From NCBI GenBank assembly GCA_905221605.1, contig CAJNDS010002413.1, forward strand, positions 861,423-925,422: a stretch of 64,000 bases of DNA, read 5' to 3'. The stretch is from Symbiodinium natans (taxonomy: Eukaryota; Sar; Dinophyceae; Suessiales; Symbiodiniaceae). This document shows, piece by piece, positions 11,997 to 23,254 of the stretch. Position 1 is the stretch's first letter. Each line of letters starts with the position of its first letter. A model generated the notes under the pieces. That model did no database searches and was not told where the DNA came from. It saw nothing but the letters and a program-made list of their open reading frames with translations. Made by a program: the position numbers and the translations under genes.

Positions 11997-13700
11997 ATGG
12001 CTGCGTCAGGGATGCAGGTTTACCATCGCGGTGACTCCTGGGGTCTGGGCGTGGCAGGCTTCATGAGCAAAGCAGACATGTCCAATTGGGATGCAGAGCT
12101 GATCTTGCCATTGCTGGAGTCAGGTCATCTGCACAAGGCTCGCAGCATGTTGTCGCGAGGAGTGGTTTACAGCAGCGAGTTTTCGGGCTATGATGCACCC
12201 AGGGAGGCCCTTAGAATAGTCACACAGCTGCTGGACCGGTTTTTGCCAAGCACAAATGACAGCGCTGCTCTCCGCACACAGACTCTACATGCTTGTGATG
12301 TGGGCTCATTGCAACAAGAGGTTCTGAAACAGCAGTCACGAGATTTCGAGAGCGGGTCGTCATGTGTGTTCGCAAATATTGATCATCGCTTGCCACAGTG
12401 GGTGTTGGAATGGATCGAGCCCCGGCAGCAAATTGTGACGCAGGAGTTGCAGCTAAGAGAAATGCAGATGTCTTAGAGTTCTTGCAATCAAACAAAGATG
12501 CTATTTTGGATTCCGGCAGCGTGTCTTACTGCTGTTTGCATGATAGGGAGTGCCCTGTATACTTGAAACACAATGGTGCCAAAGCTGGTGCCACTGTGGG
12601 GCCTGCGCCTTGTCAACCCTGGTGGCAAGAGAGCGACGCAGAGTGGAGGGAGCATGCGTTGAAAGTCAATGCATCAGGGCTCTGCTGCACTGATTGGACG
12701 GTGCTGGGAAAGCGGAGAGGCGAGGCTGGTGCAACAGAGCGTTGGCACCATGTTTGGCAGATTGATCGTGAGAAGGCAGCAGAGCTACTTTGTGAGGATA
12801 TCTTTTTCGCAGAGTGTGCTGTCAGTTACCCAGTCGAAAAGAAGCAAAAGGACGGCATGGCAGCCAGCCACCATGTTGTCTGGGTCAAAACAAGCCCGCA
12901 TGAACTAGGGTTCCCAGTCCGCCGCTCGCGATGCTTCAGTGCTGGGTCCTGCTGGGTTGTGCAAGAGTTCTGTTGTGTGGACAGGGCCATCATCCACGCA
13001 GGATATCCAGCGTGATTTTGACAACATGTTTGGCAGACCATGCAACTTGACCGGTGATGCATTCTTTTGCGCCTCGCCTTCTGATGTGTGGCAGTGGTGT
13101 GAGTCGGTTCTCGCAGCAAGAAAGTACCATCCTCTGACGGCCTTTCGTGATGGTGCAATGTCCTTGGATGAGTTGCTCCCAATGCTGTTGCCAGTGGGAG
13201 CTCTGGCTCGCAAGAAGCAGTATGATGACATTAGGGCGGAGAAAGAGTCGCTCGATGGCTCCTTCTTGTGCGACTTGGACCACAATGAAGGCTACGGCCC
13301 ACAAGCTGGGGCATTGTTTCCCAGCATGGACACACATCCGCATGTTTACTCATACAAGTGCAAGAGGCTGGCTTTGCCGATGGAGTATTTTGCGGCGCAA
13401 GGCTTGGACACTTACGAAGAATTGTCAGGCAAGCGGGGGCTTACTCCTTTGCTTCCAATTTTGCAGGCTCTCTCGGATAAAGATTCCCGATTTCTAGCAG
13501 GAAATGCCATCCACATGCCTTCATATGTGTGCTGGATGTTGTATGTTCTGAGTCATTGCCGTCGCCGGAGCGATCTCACGCCCATGTGTGCAGCGCTGCC
13601 ACAAGCTGCGAAGAGATCTCAGGATGAAGCGGATCCAGAAGCTCAGGCCCAGGCACTCAGCGTGCCAAGCCGGCGTGTGCGACGCAAGTGCCAAATTTAG
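11997..13700 (+). CDS. Divergent cytosine-C5 DNA methyltransferase-like protein, two frame changes
   Basis: Three open frames in series (11997-12476, about 12398-13015, about 12939-13700) carry C5-methyltransferase motifs in the right order. Motif I-like is SSEFSGYDAPREAL; an acidic ribose-binding-type HACDVG follows. Motif IV-like is VNASGLCCTDWTVLGKRRG, where CC replaces the usual PC. Motif VI-like is FAECAV in place of ENV. Motif VIII-like is HELGFPVRRSRCF. Motif IX-like is LALPMEYFAAQGLDTYEEL. Motif X-like is FLAGNAIHMPSYVCWMLY. The second frame change coincides with a 10-bp near-duplication at 12941-12960; the first (about 12440-12470) is unexplained. It may be a pseudogene, a gene with sequence errors, or one with unusual decoding. 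Methyl transfer to cytosine is the family role; activity here is uncertain because motifs IV and VI are altered. Confidence 0.6.
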
Positions 13701-13706
13701 ATCGGT

Positions 13707-13825
13707 CTACTTGGAGACTTCATGGGTGTTTTTCCCAAGTATATCTATAACTGTACTTCTAAGCCCTATCCTGTAGAATCTCTCTGTATACCTGGGATAA
13801 AAAGTACTCGTGAGCCACCAAGTAG
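13707..13825 (+). mobile_element. MITE-like palindromic element, copy 2 (family A)
   Basis: Left end CTACTTGGAGACTTCATGGG, inner ATAACTGTACTTCTAAGCCC, right end AGTACTCGTGAGCCACCAAGTAG. Ends are imperfect inverted repeats matching family A. It lies 7 bases after the methyltransferase-like stop codon, so it may sit in the 3' untranslated region. Confidence 0.6.
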
Positions 13826-14111
13826 CGGCTAGCGTTTTGTGAGCTGTGGGACACATGTGCACAGAAGTGTCGCTTGCAAGACATAGCAGCAGCGTGCCTT
13901 TCCCATGTCAAAAGAAACTGCGTTCATGTTCAGGTAGACCGCTCCAGACTGATGTTGAACGGGAAACGAAACATGAAGACGGGCGGTGGGAATGCTTGTT
14001 CTGCAGGATAGAGGGGTGGTTAGAAGCCGCAAAGATCTTCCTTTTTCAGGCAGGTGGAAGAAAAGAAAAGGCAGATGTTTTTTTGGAGAGGTGGTGGGGG
14101 GGGAGGCGGGG

Positions 14112-14345
14112 TGGTTAAAAAATATCATGATTGGAGGGGTGTGGTGTTCATGATTGGGGAGGTGGACCCCTCAGTGACCCCTACCCCTCCACCTCTAACC
14201 CCAAACCCCCGCAACCGACCCCCCCTTGCCCTCACACCCAGAGCGGGGGGGTTAAAAAATATCATGATTGGGGAGGCGGACCCCTACCCCTTCAGCCTGG
14301 CCCCAAACCCCCCCAAACCCCCTCCCGCCCCTGCCCACCCAAACC
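14112..14345. repeat. Two-copy repeat with C/G-rich flanks
   Basis: GGTTAAAAAATATCATGATTGG followed by a G-rich/ACCCCT segment occurs at about 14113 and 14250 (about 137 bp apart), with CCCC-rich DNA between. Frames here are Pro/Gly-rich by-products. I see no gene in 13829-14690. Confidence 0.7.
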
Positions 14346-14690
14346 CTGAATTCAAAGTAGGAGGCCACCGAATGCTCATAGAGCTTGATTTGCTTGAGTG
14401 ACAGCGTTGGGATCTCTGAAGCCATTGGTGTGCATGCCTGCGGGACTTACTCATATTCTATGATGTCTTCCACTGGGTGTTGACACATCGTTGGCCTACG
14501 GCTGGGGGTGGGGGGGGGGGGAGGGGGTTGGAGCCAGCTCCACTGATCTTTCAACCTGCTCTGACCCAAGCATGATTCAGCTTTGTGTTCACGGTGATCA
14601 CGGCACGCAAGATATGGGCTGCGAGCTGTGTGATAGCTACTGCTGTGTGAGGGTGTGTTCGTGTGACATTGTGAACCGCGGACGAGATCA

Positions 14691-14712
14691 GCGGTAGCTT
14701 CTTGTGCTTCAG
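14691..14712 (+). promoter_or_regulatory. Possible degenerate spliced-leader relict
   Basis: The 22 bases starting GCGGTAGC and ending GCTTCAG match the dinoflagellate spliced leader as I recall it at about 14 of 22 positions. They end one base before the ATG of the next gene, the same spacing as the clearer relict at 21081-21102. Low similarity, so position is the main argument. Confidence 0.3.
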
Positions 14713-14713
14713 C

Positions 14714-16271
14714 ATGGACGACATGGATTTTGGGGATACGTTCCAACCCAAGGCCATCTCGCTAGCATTGTCGAGTGGAAAGAGAACACTCGACTCCGGC
14801 TCGAGCTATTGTGGAAGCACAACTGCTGGAGGGCGACGTGGCAGGAAGGAGGTACAAAAGATATGCCTCGTGCCAGAGTGCGATGAAATGAAGAAGCCCA
14901 ACTCGAAATGGTGTCGTCATCATTCTTGCCATGCTGACAATTGCAAGTATGCCGCAAGCAAGAAGAGCGAGGAGCAGAAGCAAGCCGTCCTCGATGGTTT
15001 CAAGGATGACAACAAAGCCACTGAGATGATCCTTGCTTGGCAGGAGAAAAACATCGCATCAGGTTTGTTCAAGAATGGTGTCGTCGATTGGGCCGAGTGG
15101 AACAGCAAGTTTGGCTTGAGGGTCAGCATCGTCGACACATCCAGGAAGAAACCTTACGAGAAGCTAGAGTTCATCATCAGGCAGAAGAACAAGTTTGGCC
15201 GTTCCGATGAGGAGGCCAAAAACATGTGGAACGAAGCCGAGGCAGGCTCATGGAAGCGTGACTACAAGGGCTACAGGGGACAGCTTCGCTTGTGGCTGCC
15301 AAAGGGTGAGTTCCAGGACCGGAAAAGGGAGCAGTACATCGATGAGGGCGCGGTGGAGGGCTCCAACCGAAAGAAAGGTGCCAAGGAAGCGGACCGCGAT
15401 GCGATGCGGCAGCATGTGAACGAGCTCGCGACGAGTCATGGTCACGAGTTTTTTGCAGGTCGCTCCAGTTTGGCTTCCGGCTCGGAAAGGATGCGTTGGG
15501 AACATGCTCCCACAGACCGTGATCTGGAGGATGAGCTGGAGGAGGCATGCCCGATTCCCCACGGTGGTCCCCACGAGCGCCGCCTTCTCAAGCGAAGAAA
15601 CGCAAGGAAGCCCCGACAAACCTGGAGGACTGTGAGAGTGTGTGTGTGTGTGCGGTGTGTTCGTTGTCAGTTTGCTCTGTGTAATGCTTGAGCTGTCGAC
15701 GTCGTGTGCCCCACCATCTGCTGATGAGGATTCTGATGATGAAGAGGGCTTGCTCAAGGAGAGCAACAAGAAGAAGAGGATCACGAACATCTTTTCTACA
15801 AGAGCCGCTCTTCTCAGCAGCCTGGCAGGTAACATGAGTGCCAAGGGCCTTGAGATCACCCACAATGTGGAACAGGCCCTGCTCAAGCTCAAGGACCATG
15901 ACAACGCCCAAATTGACTTGAGCGACACCGACAAGATTGCCCGCGAGCACTACCTCAAGCGTGTCTATGCCCACTTGAAGGCCGCTCACGAATTTTCTGG
16001 TGCGACGATGCCTCCAGGGCTCCATGATCACATCAAGAAGTCGCTGGGCGACAATCCAGAGGTCGCTGCTGGTTCGGCCAAGCAGACAGCGGATGGCCGC
16101 CTTGCCATTCCTCCTCATGTCGCCTTGAAGTACCCTCAATTTGCTCGTACATCGCAGCACATGAAAGACTTCATTCAGAAGCTTGAGACCGCTGTCACTG
16201 ACGAGCAGAGCTTCTACAAGCACAAGCTGATGTGGGCAAGGATGTGGGGATGCACTGTTGAGCTGACATGA
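14714..16271 (+). CDS. Two-exon protein with Cys/His cluster, function unknown
   Basis: Exon 1 14714-15631 (starts MDDMDFGDTF), intron 15632-15692 (61 nt, GTGAGA...TTGAG, phase 0), exon 2 15693-16271; about 498 residues. Around residues 55-85 of exon 1 lies ICLVPECDEM...KWCRHHSCHADNCKY, a Cys/His pattern that probably binds zinc. The rest of exon 1 is charged and helical (KLEFIIRQKN, RGQLRLWLPKG). Exon 2 begins with an acidic stretch (SADEDSDDEEGLL) and ends in helical sequence. I recognise the Cys/His start from many unnamed dinoflagellate proteins but no characterised family. It is convergent with the CCCH gene on the other strand, with tails 444 bases apart (16272-16714, which includes a GA-rich stretch near 16510-16550). 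Confidence 0.6.
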
Positions 16272-16714
16272 CTGGCCTTAATGGCCGGAGCAAAGATGAT
16301 GACAACAATCTTGGGCTCGTATGGACTCGAGGCATTGGCAGCTTTCCGTCGAAAACCGAAATGTTCATGCCGTGCAGTGAGCCATTTTTGATTGAAAACT
16401 GCATTGCGTGTGCAGATACCTATGCATTTGCGCAAGCTCTTTGTCCTTTCGAGTCTCATGAAGTTCCAAACTTAAACGGATAAGTCTTGAAACTTGAGAG
16501 TCACGAGCTCTAGAGAGGAGAGAGTGAGGGAGAGGAGGGAGAGGGAGAGGATTGTGGCTCAATTCTTGTCAGAGATTCTTGCCCCAGAGATTCAGTTGAA
16601 AGCGCTTGGCTCCAAGGATGCTTGGCCCAAACTGAGCGCTCAAGCTGCGGGGTCCAATGCAACGAAACGCTGATGTGTGTGGTCTTTGTGGTGACCCTTC
16701 TCCCTTGTTGAGGC

Positions 16715-19700
16715 TTATGGCTGTCGTATTTGAAACCCCCCCACAAGCCCCGGCACCAACTTAACAGCGTCACGGTACTTGCCTGTGTCGAAAATCTCTC
16801 GATAAGACCCTCGCGGCATCTCCTTTGTACCAGGACCTTCAGCTTCACGCACCTGAGAGATAGTTCTCACCCCACTTCTTCCAGCTTCACGGCTTCCAGA
16901 AGATTGCTCCATGCGTACCGACGCGTTGGTAGAAACAGCCACATCCGGCGACATTGGCCGGTAATGAACACCGCCCACCAATTGCAGAATTTTGCAGGCC
17001 GTCACCTTGTTAACCCCTTTTTCCACCAAATCCTCCACGAAGATATACTCTTGTAGCTCTCTGACATTGGTTACACCAAGCTTGATCATCACGTCACTTA
17101 CGGGAGGTGTATACACCCACAAGTGTTTGTTACGAGCCATCCAATTTTCCATTGGCTCTTCTGGATTCTGAAGACGTACAGTGGTAGACTCTGCCACCGA
17201 ATCCTTTTGTACATCTCCATCTGCTCCATCCAGCGTATCACCCTGACCTGCTTTCTTTGACACATTGGTCATTTGCAACGCCTGTGGCGCCGAAGATGAT
17301 GAAGATTCCGCTCCCCCACTTACCGGTGGTTGGAAGGTGTTCCTGTCGGAAATCTCCAATCCTCTTCCTCTTTGAAACCGAACATGGTTCGCCACATTCG
17401 CCAGATGCTTCAATTGAGCCAGTCGCTCTTCAGACATTTCGTCGTGGGAATACTTGCAACCATATCGCACGCGACATTTCCCTTTGAGGTAGTAGTCGAA
17501 GCAGCAATGATGGAACCCTGCGTCCCTTATGGCTTTCCGAGAAGCATTGTCCCAGGATCTGCCGGGTTCCCAAGTCCCTTCCAAAACCGCTTTTTCGTCG
17601 CGCGAATATCTGCAAGAATTTCCATATTTACAACCTCCTTGGTTGTAATACAGACACATCTGCCTCTTTGGCTCGACTGACACAGACTCACCCTTTGATG
17701 CACCTTTACCAAAGTTGTACTTGGCTCTGAAGGCTGAATCCTCCCGCTCCTGCTGTGCCTCATCAACTGTGCCTTCCTCTGTAGGAGGGTCACCAATGTC
17801 CCCATCCTCGTCTCCAGCCTTTTGGCTGTTCTTTGGCTCAGTTGGTCCTCCTCCTGGCCAACCTTCACCATGACGACGATGTTCATAGGAACACTCATCC
17901 CCATTGCGACACCTTCCCTGATTGAAGAATTTGCACAGCTTGCTGTACCCTGGTGACGCAGTTCTTGGCGTCATGTGAGCCTTCCTATACTGATCTGGAT
18001 CCATGTGGGCTTCCATTGGCTTGTTTTCCCTCTTACTCATAGATTCAACTGCACCATCAAGCTCCTGCAAAAACCGCTTGGTATCCAGCCAAAGCGCATT
18101 CCAAAGTTCATCTTTGCCTTGGCTTAGCAACATTGCCACCGCTTCACCCACGACTGGTCCACTAAATCTCCTTTTCTTACGTGCCAGTTCGTAGAGCGCG
18201 TTGTGGTACTGCTTTCGGGAAAAGGTGGTTGTCTTTTCCAAGCCTGCACATTCTGTACCATCGGGCTTCCAACCATCACTTTGCAAGATGTCGTATGCAC
18301 GCCGAGCTTCAGTGTTCAGGAATGCATGATCTGCGACACACTCCATAACCACGTCTATTGTACGACTCAGCAACGTCCCAGTGATTTTGCCCACATAGGC
18401 CTTATCAGCCTTTCCATCCTCCAGAAGAGCTCTATAGATCTTTTCTCCATAGAGTTGCCTTTCCTCTTGTTCTTCTGAGGATAACTCCTGATCAGCAAAC
18501 CACTCATCGGATTGCTCTTCTTCCCATTTCCAGTCCCATTGACCGTTGGAATTTTGGTACCATTGACCAGCACACCATGAATTTTCCCACCACGCATCCC
18601 AGCCGCCGTCTTTCCATTTGCGCTGCGCTGGAGAAGAGTCCTCCTCGTCCTCTTCAAAAACCAGGTAGGAATCTAAAATCACAGTGCCATCATCATCCAC
18701 CCTCTTCACTGTCGCACAGACAGTGTCACCAATTTTGAAAGAAGGTGTATTTTTCCCTTCTTCAGGAAGCAGCACATTCAGATCACCGTGTTCCAAAAAG
18801 GCTCCATATACATTGATGCAACGCACCAGAGCAGTGATCCTATCTCCCGCTTGATAACAATGCTCCCCAGGTGTCACCAAGGCTCCCTCATTGGGCACTT
18901 CCTTTGCCTGTTCTTCAGAAACCATCTCCGTGTCATCGGCTCCTGGAACATCCCTTGCTTCCACCTTTGGGTCAAGCTGCTTGTCCTGCTCCTGCACGAG
19001 TCCCACAAGGTCATCCACCTTGTGCTCAAGGGGTTCAGGACCATCCTCTTTTCCAGCCAATGGCTTTGCCTCATCTGTTACAGTTCGCTCGGTGTCGACT
19101 TCCGGCAAGCTTTCAGACGGCAATACTTCCCCCTTCGGGGAGTGGACCCACCATTGGAGTCTTTTGTCAAACCTTCTGCAGCAGGCAAATTTTCTTCCAC
19201 TGCAGGGCTGTTGGATTGGTCATCCGCGGTAGGCACATTTTCTTCCACCGCCGGCTCCTTTGGCTCCATGGTTTCCAAAAGAGAATCACCACCATCGTCG
19301 GCCACAGCTGCCACATTGGCTCCGGTGTAGCCTTCGCCATTTCGTTCCTCGCTGCTAACTTCAGGCTGCACCAGTGCGTCCACCTGTGAACCTCCGTCGT
19401 CAGCTGCTACGGAGACCTGCGCCCCATTGTTGCAGTCATCCGCGGAACGTGACACCATATGCGCCTCAACCCGTGCTTTCTCTGCGCTCCAGGTACTATC
19501 TGGCACATTGACCCGCGCTTCATTGGCGCTCCAGGCCTCATCTTTCAGGTCAACCGTATCTCCAGCTATTTCAGAAGCTTCTTTTTTCCCTTGAATGGCA
19601 GGATTCTTGGCACCAAACGAAGAGACCTCCTCAGTCGTAACGCACAACTTTTTCCCTCCGTCATCCAAATCTCCAGGACCACCTTCCTGAACGACAGGTA

Positions 19701-20810
19701 CCACATCCACCACTCGCTCTTCTGCAGCCGACACAGTTCCAATCTCCGCATTGGGCATTTTGTCCTAGATCTGGACCCACCGATTCCACCGCTGCCACAC
19801 CCTCAGAAAGCGCTTCCATTTCTTCCCGATCCAGATGTTCTCCAGCGATGTCTGCTCGGATTCCAGAAATTCCTTCCTCATCAGGAGAACCCGAGGTCTG
19901 GGCGTCACCACCAGCCCTAAAACCGCTATCCCCGATAGTACACTATTTACACCGCTGTTTACACTTTCCAAGCTACCCTGTTGTGCCCTGAAAGACTCAG
20001 TAGGCGACGAGGACGAGGTAGTACCCAGTGCTGGCTCTTCTTCCACAGGGACAATGCCCATTCCAACACCAGACACCTCACTGTTTCCAGCCATTTCAGT
20101 CTTTTTAGGCAACACCCATTGGGTATCTCCAGTGCCCAAGCAGTAAAGATATTCTCTTCCATCCTCATGAAAATGGCGCTCCCACGTCTTCCCATCACAG
20201 TCGATGATTTGAAGGTCAGCAGCTTGAGACAATTTGCCTCCACCAACAGCGTATAAGTCTTCTTCTGACTCCTGCCGTATCCTCGCTGCTTCCAACTCCA
20301 GGATTTCTCCTTCACTCATCACCATAGCAACAGGAACAACTCCTTCTGCGTCCCCAGTGAAGAGGATACTGCCTTTTGTCGCAGCAACAGGCGCAGTTTC
20401 TTCCGCTTCACCTGTCAACAGATCACCACTTTCAGTCGCGATGCTCACTTTATTGCGAGCTCGCTTGGGAACAGGGATAACATCCCCAACCAGCTCTGTC
20501 TGGCACTCTTGCTCCACCATCTTTGACGTAGAGGAGCTTATTTTGGCGCTCCTGTTGATTCAGCAGGTTCCGCAGCTCGAAGACAAAGCCCATGTTTGCT
20601 CAGAAGGCGTAGCAAAACTACTTCCATCTGGTCTTCCAGTCCTTCCACCACCGGCTTCTCTTCGCCACGCATACCACCAGCATCAACCAGAGCTTCCACA
20701 TTGGGAACCACTTTTTGACCCATTGCAGACCTTTTGACACCACCTTCACCTTGATCGCCCACATTGGAGCTCGATGATGCCGCACCAGTCTGTAACCAGT
20801 TGGTAGCCAT
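16715..20810 (-). CDS. S1-domain / CCCH zinc-finger / WW-motif protein, probable RNA-binding factor (frame breaks in N-terminal half)
   Basis: The C-terminal open frame (19123 down to 16715, 802 residues) has an S1-type RNA-binding domain at about 93-156 (GDRITALV..INVYGAFLEHG..NVLLP), a Trp-rich stretch 170-200, and CCCH fingers at 397-415 (C-x7-C-x5-C-x3-H), 490-507 (last His replaced by Arg) and 541-560 (C-x8-C-x5-C-x3-H). Upstream frames on the same strand (20810-20538, 20520-19765, 19758-19078) are acidic and continue the protein; one holds a WW-like motif (TWERHFHEDGREYLYCLGTG..TQWVLP). Frames change near 20530, 19900-19760 and 19131. The last is at a run of five C (plus strand), so an indel error is likely. 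S1 plus CCCH suggests mRNA binding or processing in the nucleus or cytoplasm. The start at 20810 is the first ATG of the N-terminal frame. Confidence 0.65.
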
Positions 20811-20827
20811 TGCTTCAAACTACCACC

Positions 20828-21079
20828 CTAAAGCCGAAACACAAACCGCAGGGAACCTAATTTGGGCTCATAACCTACGGGGGCAACCGAAAGGGGACCA
20901 ACCAGGGTATCAACCCTCAACAGTTGCCTGAATGAATTCCCCAGAACGAACCAGAAAGACAAACACACAGGGTTAAAGTTCACCAGGTCAAAGGAAGGGG
21001 CACCCTTACACAGGTAGAGGGGCACTAACCCAACCCTCACTCCCAAACACGAACTTTTTTCTTTGGACGGACTGGCCAT
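20828..21079 (-). other. Short open frame between spliced-leader relict and the S1/CCCH gene
   Basis: An 83-codon frame starts MASPSKEKSS one base after the leader relict and stops 18 bases upstream of the next gene's ATG. It may be an upstream ORF in the 5' untranslated region, or a coding piece separated by a frame error. No domain is recognised. Confidence 0.3.
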
Positions 21080-21080
21080 C

Positions 21081-21102
21081 CTTGAGCCAGAAAGGTTACC
21101 GG
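21081..21102 (-). promoter_or_regulatory. Relict dinoflagellate spliced leader (DinoSL)
   Basis: On the minus strand these 22 bases begin CCGGTAACC and end TTTCTGGCTCAAG. Against the 22-nt dinoflagellate leader (known to end ...CCATTTTGGCTCAAG) I count about 17 matches, including the last eight. It lies about 270 bases upstream of the S1/CCCH gene start. A leader found in genomic DNA next to a gene is the mark of an mRNA copied back into the genome. Confidence 0.6.
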
Positions 21103-21165
21103 GTTCATTGACCCCTTATCCTTCAACACCAACTCTTTTCCACAATACAAACTGCAGCTCCGCAT

Positions 21166-21211
21166 AGGGTTTAGGGTTTAGGATTTAGGGTTTAGGGTTT
21201 AGGGTTTAGGG
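21166..21211 (+). repeat. TTTAGGG array (about 6 units, one TTTAGGA)
   Basis: Short array 64 bases upstream of the spliced-leader relict; includes one TTTAGGA variant unit. Confidence 0.85.
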
Positions 21212-21844
21212 CATTCCCTAACCCCATCCATGAGTTTGGGGATCAGGGCTGTGGTTCTTTCCTATGCTTTCAGGGCTTTGCGACTTGGGGCTTGGGGATT
21301 TTGGGTAGTATGCGATAGAAGGTGTTCGTGTCACGACAGTATATGATACTGCATGACAGTACTTTGCCTTTGCAAATCTTGGCATGCTATCGTATGTTCT
21401 TGTAAGTTATAGTGTAGCAAAACCCTAAACCCGAAATCCCAATAGGAAGATGTAGTATTCGGCCCCTGGGGATTAACATTGAGTAGGGGTCTGGGACGAC
21501 AACCTTAGACCTTTAGGCACTTTACGGGTAGCTTCATGGGCCCTTCGTACGGTCTCCTACCTTCTCTAGAGGGTTCTGAAGTACGGGTCCCCCCTTGGGT
21601 GTTCCGGGGTATATCCAGAAAGGACCCCCATTCAAGGGCCCATATGAAGGGACCATGGAACTGCCCTTAGAATCCCTAAACCCTAAACCCTAAGCCCTAA
21701 ACCCCCTAAACCCTAAACCCCCTAAGCCCCCTCAACCCTAAACCCTAAGCCCTAAACCCTAAGCCCTAAACCCTAAACCCTAAACCCTAGCCCCAAACCC
21801 TAAACCCCCTATCAAAGCCCTAAAGACCCTGAAGCGCCTGGCAG

Positions 21845-21904
21845 ATGCCTGCCGAGCCGCTGTCCCTGAACGACCCGCGGATGACGGCCGCGATGAAGGC
21901 TTCG
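21845..21904 (+). CDS. Exon-like island beginning with ATG
   Basis: Follows GCCTGGCAG (acceptor-like) and reads 20 codons starting MPAEPLSLNDPRM before a GGGG/TTTAGGG array. GC-rich and unlike the flanking repeats. Could be a first coding exon; no family is recognised. Confidence 0.25.
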
Positions 21905-21913
21905 GGGTTGAGG

Positions 21914-21971
21914 GGTTTAGGGTTTAGGGTTTAGGGTTTAGGGTTTAGGGTTTAGGGTTTAGGGTTTAGGG
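21914..21971 (+). repeat. TTTAGGG array
   Basis: About eight near-perfect units directly after an exon-like island. CCCTAAA-type repeats dominate the other side of that island (21670-21800). Confidence 0.9.
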
Positions 21972-22808
21972 ATAGGGGTTTTGGGGTTTGGGGTTTAGGG
22001 TTAAGGCTTCGTGGTTGAGGGGTTTTGGGTGTACATAGGGGTGGTTAGGGTCGTTTAGGGTTTAGGTTTTAGGGTTTAGGGTCTAGGGTTTAGGGTCTAG
22101 GGATAGGCGTTTTGGAGGTTTAGGGTTTAGGGCCCTAAACAACCCTAAAACCCCAAAGCCCAAACCCTAAACCCTAAGCCCCAAACGCTAAACCCTAAAC
22201 CCTAAACCCTCAGTGTGAGTACGCTCATGTTGAAAGCCCCAGAGAGCCCTTCGGACAGAACAGCCCGTTTTGTTTCGTTGACCCCCTGCATTAGGGTTTA
22301 GGGTTTAGGGTTTAGGGTGCACTTATAGGGTCCTTGAGGGATGGGGTTTAGGGTTTCGGGTTTTGGGGTTTAGGGTCCTGGGTATGTCACCCAAAGGTTC
22401 CCCTAAGACTCCCCACTACTCCCTAAGGCTCCTTAAGCTTCCCGAAGGTTCCTAGGTACCTACCCCCATGAACCCCCTTAAGAACCCGATAGTCGACCTG
22501 GGACCACGTCCCTGATTCAAGCCGTGAAGCCCTACAAGCCCTCAAAGCCCAAGAGCTTTAAGGGTCTTAAGTTTTCAGGTGTGGCCCTAGGAGCCTTTCA
22601 GCACGAAACCCCTAAACCCCGAACCCCTAAGCCCTGTAAACCCTACACACCCTTGAACCCTTCAACCCCTAAAACCCTATAAGCCCCTGTACACGCTTCA
22701 ATCCTTAAGACCCTCCAAGCCTAAAACCCTAAACCCTTCAACCCTAAAACCCTGAACCCGATAAACCCTGTACAAGCTTCAACCCTTACAACATCCTTCA
22801 ATCCCCTA

Positions 22809-22862
22809 CTAAACCCTAAACCCTAAACCCTAAACCCTAAACCCTAAGCCCTAAGCCCTATA
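22809..22862 (-). repeat. CCCTAAA array
   Basis: About seven units, the last two drifting to CCCTAAG. Flanked by looser CCCTAAA-like DNA from 22600 to 23110, which includes a CCCTGAG block at 23045-23090. Confidence 0.85.
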
Positions 22863-23254
22863 AACCCTTCAACCCTAAATCCGGTGGTGAGCTATACCAC
22901 AACCTCCTCCGCAGGTCCTTGGGTGCACGGTGGAGGAGACGGCAACCCGGAGTAGCCCTAAACCTTAAACCCTTCACCCTAAACCCTAAACCCTAAACCC
23001 TTCACCCTAAACCCTAATCCCTAAACCCTAAACCCACCCCTGAACCCTGAGCCCTGAGCCCTGAGCCCTGAGCCCTGAGCCCTGAACCCTGAACCCTGAA
23101 CCCTAACCCTAAACCTTGAAAGCCCTAAACTCACTGGAGGGTTTTGACTGGGGCGTTGTTTTTTGTTCGGGGGGGGGGGGTGTAGTCCGTTTGTGTTCCC
23201 GCCTCCCCCTCCATCTCTAAGGTCGGTGACTAGTGCGGCGTCAGGCAAGGCCCC

